This document shows positions 30,801 to 35,635 of a stretch of 35,635 bases of DNA, piece by piece. The translations under genes were made by a program, and so were the position numbers. Every line of letters begins with the position of its first letter. Positions within the stretch are counted from its first letter, which is position 1. This DNA comes from a virus. The notes under the pieces were generated by a model that saw only the letters and a list, made by a program, of their open reading frames with translations, did not search any database and had not been told where the DNA came from. The DNA lies in IMG/VR virus record IMGVR_UViG_3300029448_000081, positions 1 through 35,635 of that record. The stretch is one strand, 5' to 3'.

Positions 30801-31846
30801 GAAGGATCTGCGTCTATAACCTCTACTTTCATAGTCCAATCTGTTATTGGTATAGCTGGTGGATCATTTGGACCGTCAAACTCTTTTAAAACAAATTTAG
30901 TTCCAACGGCTACAGCGGCTGACCCACCTACACTAGGATTAGCACGCCAACCCATCATACCCGGCGCCCCAGATGACGGGGATGCACTAGTTCCAATAGT
31001 ACCAATAGGATCAATTGCTCCACCTGGATGTATCGCATTTTCTATTCTAATCCAAAACTCATCATCAACCGAAAATGGACTAAAATTATATATATCTGCT
31101 TGTTGACCAGTATAGTTTAACGAAGAGTTATTTGGTCCATCATCGTCTATTTCAACCGTAACAACAGCCGTGTATATCCAGTCTGGTCTTCTAGCGGTTG
31201 TTAACTCCATACCTAAAGGTTTAAGCGGTGTTTTTCTTATAACAGTTATGTGTTTTTCTTCTACATCTATATTGTTACCTATGGTAATACCTGCAGGTTC
31301 ATTTACAAGTTTTGTATGTGTTAAAGGAAACATAGTGGGCTGTTTAGTCCCTTGTATACTTCTTTCAATATTTATTTTTTTTGGCTCGTTGATATTGTCA
31401 GTCCAAAAAATCATGCCATCAATAATATTAACGCCCGTTATCATACCGCCCCTTGTAAATTTTAAACAGTCTTTATTTAAATCTATAAAAACCATCTGTG
31501 GAGTTGATGAACCTCTCTTGTATCTAACTATATAATCAGCGTTACTAGCCCACACAAACCAATATAAAGTGTCAACTTTCTCATCCGCTATAGATGCTAC
31601 AACCTCAGCATCTATCGGATTTAGAGGATCACTAAAGTCTGAAAAAGAAAAATTATAATTAGCATTTTTATCATAAAAAGGAATTTGGTCATTACTTAAT
31701 ATACTTTGAACAGTAGCCACGTCAGAACCTTCTGAAGTAGCAACCTGTATGTTTAGTGCGTCTCTATATTCTCCGTTTGGAACTAGTCTTTCGTCTAGAT
31801 CCTTATTCATTTTACCTTTGGTAAATTGCTTTTTAATCTCTGGCAT
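24884..31846 (-). CDS. 2320-aa P22 gp10-like DNA stabilisation/tail protein with GCTD repeats at its C-terminus
   Basis: The N-terminus, KGKMNKDLDERL then VPNGEYRDALNIQV, is characteristic of the large phage stabilisation proteins of marine Bacteroidota phages that resemble P22 gp10 in order and beta-propeller composition. These proteins plug or extend the tail hub after packaging. Residues 1-900 hold beta strands of propeller type. About 920-1540 is an unusual Asn/Gly/Trp-rich region with scattered Cys and His (NWWFTPSYQQ, SNCSYGGPRWGHNCD). About 1540-2130 is again beta-rich (ILRIQANKDALFNADGNSNV). The last 120 residues hold an Ig-like unit and two Cys repeats (GCMNAQFDNYDSSANWPGEC, GCTDPAASNYDPLANFNDGS). 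The C-terminal repeats match those of the exported 736-aa protein. It lies three bases after the 461-aa gene. The family call rests on the N-terminal motif. Confidence 0.78.
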   Translation of the reverse strand: MPEIKKQFTKGKMNKDLDERLVPNGEYRDALNIQVATSEGSDVATVQSILSNDQIPFYDKNANYNFSFSDFSDPLNPIDAEVVASIADEKVDTLYWFVWASNADYIVRYKRGSSTPQMVFIDLNKDCLKFTRGGMITGVNIIDGMIFWTDNINEPKKINIERSIQGTKQPTMFPLTHTKLVNEPAGITIGNNIDVEEKHITVIRKTPLKPLGMELTTARRPDWIYTAVVTVEIDDDGPNNSSLNYTGQQADIYNFSPFSVDDEFWIRIENAIHPGGAIDPIGTIGTSASPSSGAPGMMGWRANPSVGGSAAVAVGTKFVLKEFDGPNDPPAIPITDWTMKVEVIDADPSSYSVHADTAIKVKVTGIDGFPPIPDVAAGQLELQYAMDLFQESEKLFEFKFPRFSYRYKYEDGEYSPFAPFTQVAFVPGAFDYHPRKGFNLGMTNSIKHIELSRFINNEMPDDVASVDILFKDEPSTAVYVVDTISPNDEKSIGAVFNMWDRIKRGGQYKIEKETINQILPENQLLRPWDNVPRKALAQDITGNRIVYANYVQNYDLKNIAGTKKYYADFKTGLSEFMAGTTEATKSCKTLREYQLGVVFTDKYGRETPVISNPTGTMKLEKLHAQRGNRISVGLKGSPPAGDLTHMKFFIKETSNEYYNMAMDRWYLAEDNNIWLAFPSSDRNKVDIDSFLILKKGSDKSELVTDAARYKVLAIENEAPEFIKTIPQIYSEQTHYYPSYDANGDWVAGSPIFEEDMGDAPKEGSKEFKLLYNHYKDTPGRNLHEYKDGELWIEFGLLGEEEKSQRYKITNMSLDEDGAGGEGTYNILLDKGFGPDINFISDDPTGIMSSYIKNGTTIDIYKYEPRSLPQFDGRFFVKIYQDDVFRQNIEKSFKSGLDYRIMDAKNIYLLKEDYFEKFTAHMNWWFTPSYQQTQRALDDYQGSRNASGYCLKEYTFPTNKTSSNFGDIVHMLYQGPAATKTHQYGSNCSYGGPRWGHNCDNTDGQGEITRYGHYMSDKYTSAALWFRRYLPLADSGGATANNTCSGPNNYVQGTWDGGNTGSNTDASNRYLNMRWREATFSGTGDKDDPVNWNVVPRTKSDAYHGVGSHFWYDCGGTSIDENYVWERFNESNYDDDRANVARDSETWFVDEGRVMAQRTTSNNFRFDNDSLTHNSYSCNSNGAAGKPGGLYESSEYWSMWLGFGGIHGAAANGAGPAGPDGGSGWTTNNHFGVGAWNNEDANPLYNDSNLKEWCARINPGNRFKFAEDPTDTVYSFSSKINFRRFLNHSWENGNQPPGSPGNYESTRNRKRSDGNQMAFNMDPCVDFNFRRTWHTQQITPKLDWNPFVEGEITNGFALKLQICDVMGVVGSSGTDITDGAQTGPDGEWAKIYVTELSADDENGLHGTQTLHVGMGLKSFPKNTDGSSLIIKNITNAQGTTGFDGSEQFGHAGNDYLVITAIRPMNAGSYNSQDPKYYELWLGGYNFPMQNTDHSWLDGGGNTEYPRNNTNDKYHFVQLGCNGHNANSAFNINACGYAMNTRINSQKLGKMAAVGPTLQFVEEIEPEEVLSENPAIWETEPKDSQDLEIYYEATGAIPINGDDQQLLQEAFPLGTMITGLAGEKYYVWGYNSASTQLYIGENQNIGVEDLTSFQTGTANLLVGSEVDVVTPSGLAFKINLDANLTSHRIVVSTDLYNVDFKLSWHNCYSFGNGVESNRIRDNYNQSYILNGVKASTTLDTEYKKERRKYGLIYSGIYNSTSGVNDLNQFIQAEKITKDVNPAYGSIQKLHSRDSDLVTLCEDKILRIQANKDALFNADGNSNVTSSDKVLGQTIPFAGEYGISTNPESFASEAYRAYFSDKIRGKIMRLSKDGLTPISDYGMNDWFRDNLKDSPYIIGSYDDRNDEYNIKLRGTSGSGGGVMAQEVGKATTGTYYVLTYNEKVKGWVSFKSFIDMEVGNSMANDYYTFKKGEIWLHHYYVGSLGHNQFYGVRYPSSLTAILNDNPGVVKTFNTINYEGSQQKIYKYVDNTLAIPLQPDTDYTDQNVDNLYDQNGWYVQSIRTDLERGSAQVFKEKEGKYFTNITRDGEIQRLDRMDTGDFTFQGIGQVFEAEDDGTTTGITCPSVNWILTSSTPNLAAKFLAFPAPTSNYQIAYVWSILNPSNIEIDSGYSGLMPISIATISGIKPLPVDVLNSDIITGSWKIIVDFYFVQNDQIIDTCTSTDTINIKVGCMNAQFDNYDSSANWPGECENDTSNPIYGCTDPAASNYDPLANFNDGSCSYIVNDDGDVPIIYEDDDIVKGKNGQNPPNVNNISSNNPPSAY

Positions 31847-31849
31847 GTG

Positions 31850-33235
31850 CTAGTGTTTTATCCACTTAGATTTGCCTCTAAGTATTTGAGTTAATTCTTC
31901 TAATTTTATATTTGATAACCTTAATTTTGCTGTTCTAATCGCGGCAAACCTTTCTTTTTTTAATCTTTGTACTAAATACTCGGGTGTTGTTATTTTACCG
32001 GATGCTATCGCATATGCTATAGACTTATACATTGCTTCTTCAGCAAACTTATGTACAATCATTTCGCCATCTGTACCTAAACTATCACTTATATAATCTA
32101 ACACTATAGTTTTACCACTTAAGTTAGAGCTAAAATGTATTAAACCACGTGAATCGTCTATAAAAAATGATCCATTAACCTGTGCTTGAGAAGGGTCTAA
32201 TCCATATCTTTCACCATCTGCTGGCCAGTACCTATCGTCTTTATAGTTAGCAGCGGTGTTGCTATTTTCAGATGGAGTATTACTTTTGTAATCTTGGAAA
32301 GTTTGTGAATCACTGTTTTCCCCTAAAAACGTTACGTCAACTCCCGTGCCCGAGGCAGATGATTCGCTAGAAAGATATATTGACGTACCCTGTATGTCTG
32401 TTACTACTGTTGGTATTGTAAAAGCATGAACAGCCGTACTTCCAAAAATACTTGTTGATATTGTCATACCAACTTTTACCTCTGATATATCACTTGCGCT
32501 AGCAGCGGTTAAAATATTTGAATTATTTGCCCAGGTAATTCCTTCTACTTTAAAAGACGTTGTTTTTTCTTGTATTATAGAACCTTCATTTAATCTAAAT
32601 TGAACTTCTACATCACCATCGAATCCACTTGCGGTAAAAGCAGCGGCACCACCATCAATATCATCGGTCATAGAAATTATAGTAGAAGTAGAATTGTGTG
32701 TAATTTTCTGTACAAAAGCGTCTGCTGGTATTTTCTCTCCAAAAATACGCATACCAACCGTAATATCAGTATATACCTTATCCAGCGTTATCGTACTACT
32801 AGTATCCGTACATGTCGCTACAGCAATTAGTTTAAATTCTCCGTCTGAGTTTTGAAATGGAGATGTTGGATTTTGAGTGTGTTTTGTGGGATATAAAGGA
32901 TGTTTAATACCAGCGTTGTCAACAAACAACACTCTAGTGTAGTTAACATAATCCATGGGTAGTATCATTTGTAAACTAGGTGGTAATGTTATTTCTTGCG
33001 CTTTATGTGATTTTAAAGTGTCAAAAGATAATTCAGCTAAAGCTCTTTGCGCGTGAAAAGCAACATCTATCTTTTTTGCTTTGGGTATAATTTTATCTTC
33101 TCCAATATATACTAACATAAATTGATCTATTATATCAGTTAAAGAAACAAATTGATAACCACCGTATCTTCCTCTTAAGCCTAATCCTTTTCCGTCATAG
33201 TAAAGTTGTTCGTCTTGCCCGTCTAGTAATCCCAT
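31850..33235 (-). CDS. 461-aa head-tail connector-like structural protein
   Basis: The N-terminus (MGLLDGQDEQLYYDGKGLG) leads to VYIGEDKIIPKAKKIDVAFH and QRALAELSFDTLKSHKAQEI. The C-terminus has FAEEAMYKSIAYAIASGK, then a conserved basic helix ending RGKSKWIKH. This arrangement of a helical N-terminal part, a beta insert and a helical basic tail is that of connector proteins that contact the portal and the tail hub in short-tailed phages. Between about 140 and 310 lies a Ser/Thr-rich beta region (VATCTDTSSTITLDKVYTDI) of Ig-like character. It follows the 253-aa gene by three bases and precedes the gp10-like gene by three. The assignment is by position and general layout; no catalytic motif is present. 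Confidence 0.65.
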   Translation of the reverse strand: MGLLDGQDEQLYYDGKGLGLRGRYGGYQFVSLTDIIDQFMLVYIGEDKIIPKAKKIDVAFHAQRALAELSFDTLKSHKAQEITLPPSLQMILPMDYVNYTRVLFVDNAGIKHPLYPTKHTQNPTSPFQNSDGEFKLIAVATCTDTSSTITLDKVYTDITVGMRIFGEKIPADAFVQKITHNSTSTIISMTDDIDGGAAAFTASGFDGDVEVQFRLNEGSIIQEKTTSFKVEGITWANNSNILTAASASDISEVKVGMTISTSIFGSTAVHAFTIPTVVTDIQGTSIYLSSESSASGTGVDVTFLGENSDSQTFQDYKSNTPSENSNTAANYKDDRYWPADGERYGLDPSQAQVNGSFFIDDSRGLIHFSSNLSGKTIVLDYISDSLGTDGEMIVHKFAEEAMYKSIAYAIASGKITTPEYLVQRLKKERFAAIRTAKLRLSNIKLEELTQILRGKSKWIKH

Positions 33236-33238
33236 TTA

Positions 33239-34000
33239 TTATTTTTTTTCTTGTTGTATTTGCGTTTGTTCTAGCGTTTGTCCTACCTGTACTACCTCTG
33301 ACGCTTTTAGATTTATACCAGAAAGTTTTAATATTCTATAAACTAATTCTGTTTCTTCTGAAGAGTGTAGTTCAAAATCTACAGCTGTATTATCATTATA
33401 CAAAGCTTTATTGTTAACGATAACATATGACCATTGTACCTGTGGTGGTCTAATTATGTAACTAATATTTAAACCTATATTATCTTGATGTGTACGGAAA
33501 CCAGCTCCATCATGTATTCTTAATCCAACAGCGTTTATACAGGCTATAGGTCTAATTGCCGTTGGACGCGTTAAAGGACTTCTTATAGCTGCATCAAAGT
33601 CTTTTGTGTTTAATATTTCTATTTGTCTTTTAAATCCTGCGTTAGTTGTGTTATGATATAAAGCCCCCATTTTATATATTAAGTTCCAAGGTATATTCAT
33701 TGTAACGTTAGCAGGAAAAACCAATCCCGCAATAGGCATGTTTGCCACCATCCAAGCTTGATCTTGCTCCATTTCAAACTCTCCTATTTTTTCTTGTAAA
33801 ATACTTAGTTGGTCTGAATACTCAGCCGTGTTACCTGGAAATGTGCTTGTGTTTTTTATATCATAAAAATATTGCTCAAATATTTCCATTTGTGCCTGAT
33901 TAGCTAGTAAATTAAACTCTTGAGGTGTTATGTAACCTCTCTGCTCTTTATTAGCTAGAGTTAAAACTCTTTGATATACCGTATCTACACTTACTGCCAT
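33239..34000 (-). CDS. 253-aa structural protein, possible head-tail connector component
   Basis: The protein starts MAVSVDTVYQRVLTLANKEQ then RGYITPQEFNLLANQAQMEI, an N-terminal helical segment that I recall from many marine phage hypothetical or structural proteins. The middle contains an Asn/Pro-rich loop with FPANVTMNIPWNLIYKMG, and the C-terminal part a beta stretch around NISYIIRPPQVQWSYVIVNN. The final helix (EETELVYRILKLSGINLKAS) leads to a Gln-rich tail. It lies between the 54-aa Cys protein and the 461-aa connector-like gene. A connector or head-completion role would fit this order, but no defined family was identified. Confidence 0.6.
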   Translation of the reverse strand: MAVSVDTVYQRVLTLANKEQRGYITPQEFNLLANQAQMEIFEQYFYDIKNTSTFPGNTAEYSDQLSILQEKIGEFEMEQDQAWMVANMPIAGLVFPANVTMNIPWNLIYKMGALYHNTTNAGFKRQIEILNTKDFDAAIRSPLTRPTAIRPIACINAVGLRIHDGAGFRTHQDNIGLNISYIIRPPQVQWSYVIVNNKALYNDNTAVDFELHSSEETELVYRILKLSGINLKASEVVQVGQTLEQTQIQQEKK

Positions 34001-34005
34001 AATTT

Positions 34006-34170
34006 TTATTTTTTATAAGGAAACATATTGTTTAGAGTATTTTTTCTTTTTTTACAACCACAGTCTTTTTTTCCTAATGCTTTAGATATTTTATTTGTTA
34101 AAGTGAAAAGACCGGTTGCTTTTGTAATTTTTTCTATTGAATCGCCTAGGCCTATTGATTTTTTTTTCAT
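34006..34170 (-). CDS. 54-aa basic Cys protein (CGCKKR type)
   Basis: This small gene was found by reading the gap. It encodes MKKKSIGLGDSIEKITKATG then LFTLTNKISKALGKKDCGCK, ending KRKNTLNNMFPYKK. It has one predicted amphipathic helix, a CGC pair and a basic tail ending NxxFPYKK. Short proteins with GLGDxIEKITKATG and CGCxKR...LNxxFPY are, as far as I recall, common next to structural genes of marine and gut Bacteroidota phages, with no known function. The CGC pair might bind metal with other ligands. The stop precedes the next ATG by five bases. A helix of this sort might act as a cargo or scaffold-like peptide. Confidence 0.75.
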   Translation of the reverse strand: MKKKSIGLGDSIEKITKATGLFTLTNKISKALGKKDCGCKKRKNTLNNMFPYKK

Positions 34171-34186
34171 AGTATTTTTGTAGTTT

Positions 34187-34210
34187 GCGATCGCCCCGTA
34201 GGACGACCGC
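34187..34210 (-). other. RNA hairpin with UACG tetraloop between late genes
   Basis: In minus-strand RNA the segment GCGGUCGUCC UACG GGGCGAUCGC forms a perfect 10-bp stem (two G-U pairs) capped by a UACG loop closed by C-G, a UNCG-type stable tetraloop. The plus strand would have A-C mismatches in both positions, so the structure is specific to late mRNA. No U-run follows, so it is not a typical terminator. It lies 12 bases past the 279-aa gene and 16 bases before the 54-aa gene. mRNA stabilisation or processing is a possible role. Confidence 0.7.
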
Positions 34211-34222
34211 TCTACAGTTTGG

Positions 34223-35062
34223 TTAGTTATTTAATCTTTTTTCAATATTAGAGTAAATCTCCATACCCTCATCAGTTTTAAACCAATGTGCTAACGCAGT
34301 GTATGGGTGTTCGTCAAATGGTATGACCATTAATTTTCTACCATTACTACCCCATAAAAAGTTTCTTTGATCAGAAGATAATCTTAATATTCCAGCTTCA
34401 ACCGCTCTAATACCAAAGTTTCTTAGCATTACGTTTTCATCGTCAGCTAACTCTAAGAACAGTTTAGGATTATTACGAGCAAATACTAGTAAATCTCTTC
34501 TAAGTTCTTTAGAACTTAACTCTGACACCTTAGAACCTCTTTCAACTCGCATAATAGCCTCTGCCATATCTATATCAACGCTTCTTGCTGCTGTTAAAGC
34601 ATCAACTTGCATTTCTAAAACATCTATTTCTTCTTCAGCTATAGAGGCTGGTTTGAACTCTTCAAATAACTTATCTCTAAGAGGATGATATAGTGATAGT
34701 AATTTTTGTAAAACAGTTTTTTCTTTTTCTACAAATAAACTTCCATTTCTAAAAACTATGTGCGATAATCTTTGATCACCTTTCATTTCATCTACGAAAG
34801 AAGTTTGCTGATTTTCACAATACTTTAATTCTCTTTCATAACCTTTTTCTTCGTCAAAATAATAAATATTTGTTGCTTTAATAGATCTAGACAAAGGTTT
34901 TTCTTTACCCCTTAAAAGATATAATCTATCTTTTATTTCCCATTCGTTTTTAGGTTTAATTCTTTCTCTTGCTTTTGGTTCTTCAACCATTACAGTTTCT
35001 TCAATTACCTCTACTTGAGGTTCATTGACTTTTGTTTTTTTTGTTTCTTGTTTTTTTGCCAT
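34223..35062 (-). CDS. 279-aa head-associated protein of unknown function
   Basis: The protein has a very basic and acidic N-terminal 40 residues (MAKKQETKKTKVNEPQVEVI) that look disordered. A mixed domain follows, with segments such as NIYYFDEEKGYERELKYCEN and FVDEMKGDQRLSHIVF, and then helices (EEEIDVLEMQVDALTAARSV, SKELRRDLLVFARNNPKLFL). It ends with HWFKTDEGMEIYSNIEKRL. It has no signal peptide or membrane segment. It is the first gene after the capsid gene and its terminator-like hairpin, so it is most likely head-associated or a capsid assembly factor. The family was not recognised beyond similar hypothetical proteins next to capsid genes. Confidence 0.6.
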   Translation of the reverse strand: MAKKQETKKTKVNEPQVEVIEETVMVEEPKARERIKPKNEWEIKDRLYLLRGKEKPLSRSIKATNIYYFDEEKGYERELKYCENQQTSFVDEMKGDQRLSHIVFRNGSLFVEKEKTVLQKLLSLYHPLRDKLFEEFKPASIAEEEIDVLEMQVDALTAARSVDIDMAEAIMRVERGSKVSELSSKELRRDLLVFARNNPKLFLELADDENVMLRNFGIRAVEAGILRLSSDQRNFLWGSNGRKLMVIPFDEHPYTALAHWFKTDEGMEIYSNIEKRLNN

Positions 35063-35084
35063 AATATAATATATAATAAAATTA

Positions 35085-35121
35085 ATAAAAATAAAGGGTC
35101 GGGGCCGAAGCCCCGATCCTT
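35085..35121 (-). terminator. Terminator after the capsid gene, UUCG tetraloop
   Basis: In minus-strand RNA, AAGGAUCGGGGC and GCCCCGACCCUU pair (12 positions, one A-C mismatch) around a UUCG loop closed by C-G, the most stable tetraloop class. UUUAUUUUUAUU follows directly. It begins 16 bases past the capsid stop. Such a partial terminator after a capsid gene usually lowers expression of downstream genes relative to capsid. Confidence 0.85.
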
Positions 35122-35136
35122 AATATAAATAAGTGC

Positions 35137-35635
35137 TTACTTCATTAACATAAAGTTGTTAGCACCTTGTGTAACTAAACATCTTTCAGTTAACATGTGG
35201 ATTTGCATTGCATCTAAAGCAGATGTAGCAGCTCCAACAGAACCAGTAACCCAAGTCTTCATACGTCTGTCGTCAGTTTGTGAAGCTCTGTAACGAACGT
35301 GTAAGAATGGTCGTTTAAGGTTTTTACCTAACATTTGGTCATAAACCGTAGATGTACCAGCAGGAACAATAACTCCTCTAATAGCATCAGAAGTAGCAGC
35401 AGCATTAACACCACCTCTAGTTGCTAAGTCATTTAAGTATCTCATGTCAGATTTGTAGAAGTCATAAGAACCTCTTCGGAATCCTGAGAAACCTAAGTTT
35501 AAAGCCATGTCTTCTGAGTTATCAAATACTCCATAAGAAGTACCACCAGCTCCGTAAGAATTCATAGAAGCTAACATGTCATCCATTGCTAAACTAGTAG
35601 CTCTGTTTACAAACATCATGTTTTCTTCAATAGCA
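35137..35635 (-). CDS. Probable major capsid protein, C-terminal part
   Basis: The frame is open to the right edge of the window, so the N-terminus lies outside; 165 residues are visible, beginning AIEENMMFVNRATSLAMDDM. The sequence has GGTSYGVFDNSEDMALNLGF, FRRGSYDFYKSDMRYLNDLA and VPAGTSTVYDQMLGKNLKRP. The C-terminal stretch WVTGSVGAATSALDAMQIHM then LTERCLVTQGANNFMLMK is of the kind seen in marine Bacteroidota phage capsid proteins. The mature capsid protein would be of HK97 fold by analogy. A strong UUCG terminator-like hairpin follows, as expected for a gene needed in large amounts. It is probably upstream of all late genes here. Confidence is limited by truncation and the absence of search results. 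Confidence 0.7.
   Translation of the reverse strand, partial: AIEENMMFVNRATSLAMDDMLASMNSYGAGGTSYGVFDNSEDMALNLGFSGFRRGSYDFYKSDMRYLNDLATRGGVNAAATSDAIRGVIVPAGTSTVYDQMLGKNLKRPFLHVRYRASQTDDRRMKTWVTGSVGAATSALDAMQIHMLTERCLVTQGANNFMLMK

Overview
The window is AT-rich and reads as about 36 kb of a tailed-phage genome (Caudoviricetes) infecting a marine-type Bacteroidota host, probably a flavobacterium. The virion genes include the C-terminal part of a probable major capsid protein, a P22 gp10-like stabilisation/tail protein, head-tail connector-like proteins, internal virion proteins and fibre-like proteins. The host assignment rests on four things: Bacteroidota-style signal peptides ending in SAQ/FGQ/VAQ; a protein with a probable type IX secretion (T9SS) C-terminal signal; A/T-rich leaders without Shine-Dalgarno sequences; and a histone-H1/Hc1-like protein of the kind common in that phylum. 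No tape-measure protein or tail-tube module is visible, and the gp10-like protein sits beside internal virion proteins, so a short-tailed (podovirus-like) particle is the best guess. This is inference.

Layout. Bases 1-1740 are the end of a rightward (+) operon: the C-terminal half of a class II (B12-dependent) ribonucleotide reductase, a small exported beta-rich protein and an Hc1-like DNA-binding protein, closed by a strong GNRA-loop terminator. Bases 1740-1875 are a convergent junction. From 35635 down to 1875 everything is on the minus strand and forms one tightly packed late region. In transcription order it holds the capsid protein, a UUCG-loop terminator-like hairpin, a 279-aa protein, a second strand-specific hairpin, a 54-aa Cys protein, two connector-like proteins, the 2320-aa gp10-like protein, three further structural proteins, a 282-aa protein and a 3343-aa giant. 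The giant carries a zincin motif (HEFLH), a complete HAD phosphatase motif set, and two C-terminal zinc-finger-like repeats.

After the giant comes an accessory block (about 5.7-11.0 kb) with several exported or envelope-directed products. These are an outer-membrane-like barrel, a single-pass membrane protein, an exported thioredoxin-fold protein that has lost its CXXC, a PAP2 phosphatase, three very small proteins (25, 55 and 107 aa), and a 736-aa exported protein with 11 GCTD-type Cys repeats and a T9SS-like sorting tail. The operon ends with three tandem paralogous beta proteins, a 103-aa structural protein, a fibre-like protein and an M15 peptidase that is the likely endolysin.

The most notable feature is this envelope/secretion block. 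The phage encodes a protein that appears built for export by the host's own T9SS, and the C-terminus of its gp10-like virion protein carries the same GCTD repeats. The second is the giant polyvalent-type protein, which combines protease, phosphatase and zinc-binding modules and may enter the cell with the DNA. Three small genes (25, 54 and 55 aa) were found by reading the gaps. No tRNA, CRISPR array, insertion sequence or integrase was seen, and no intergenic stretch exceeds about 180 bases.
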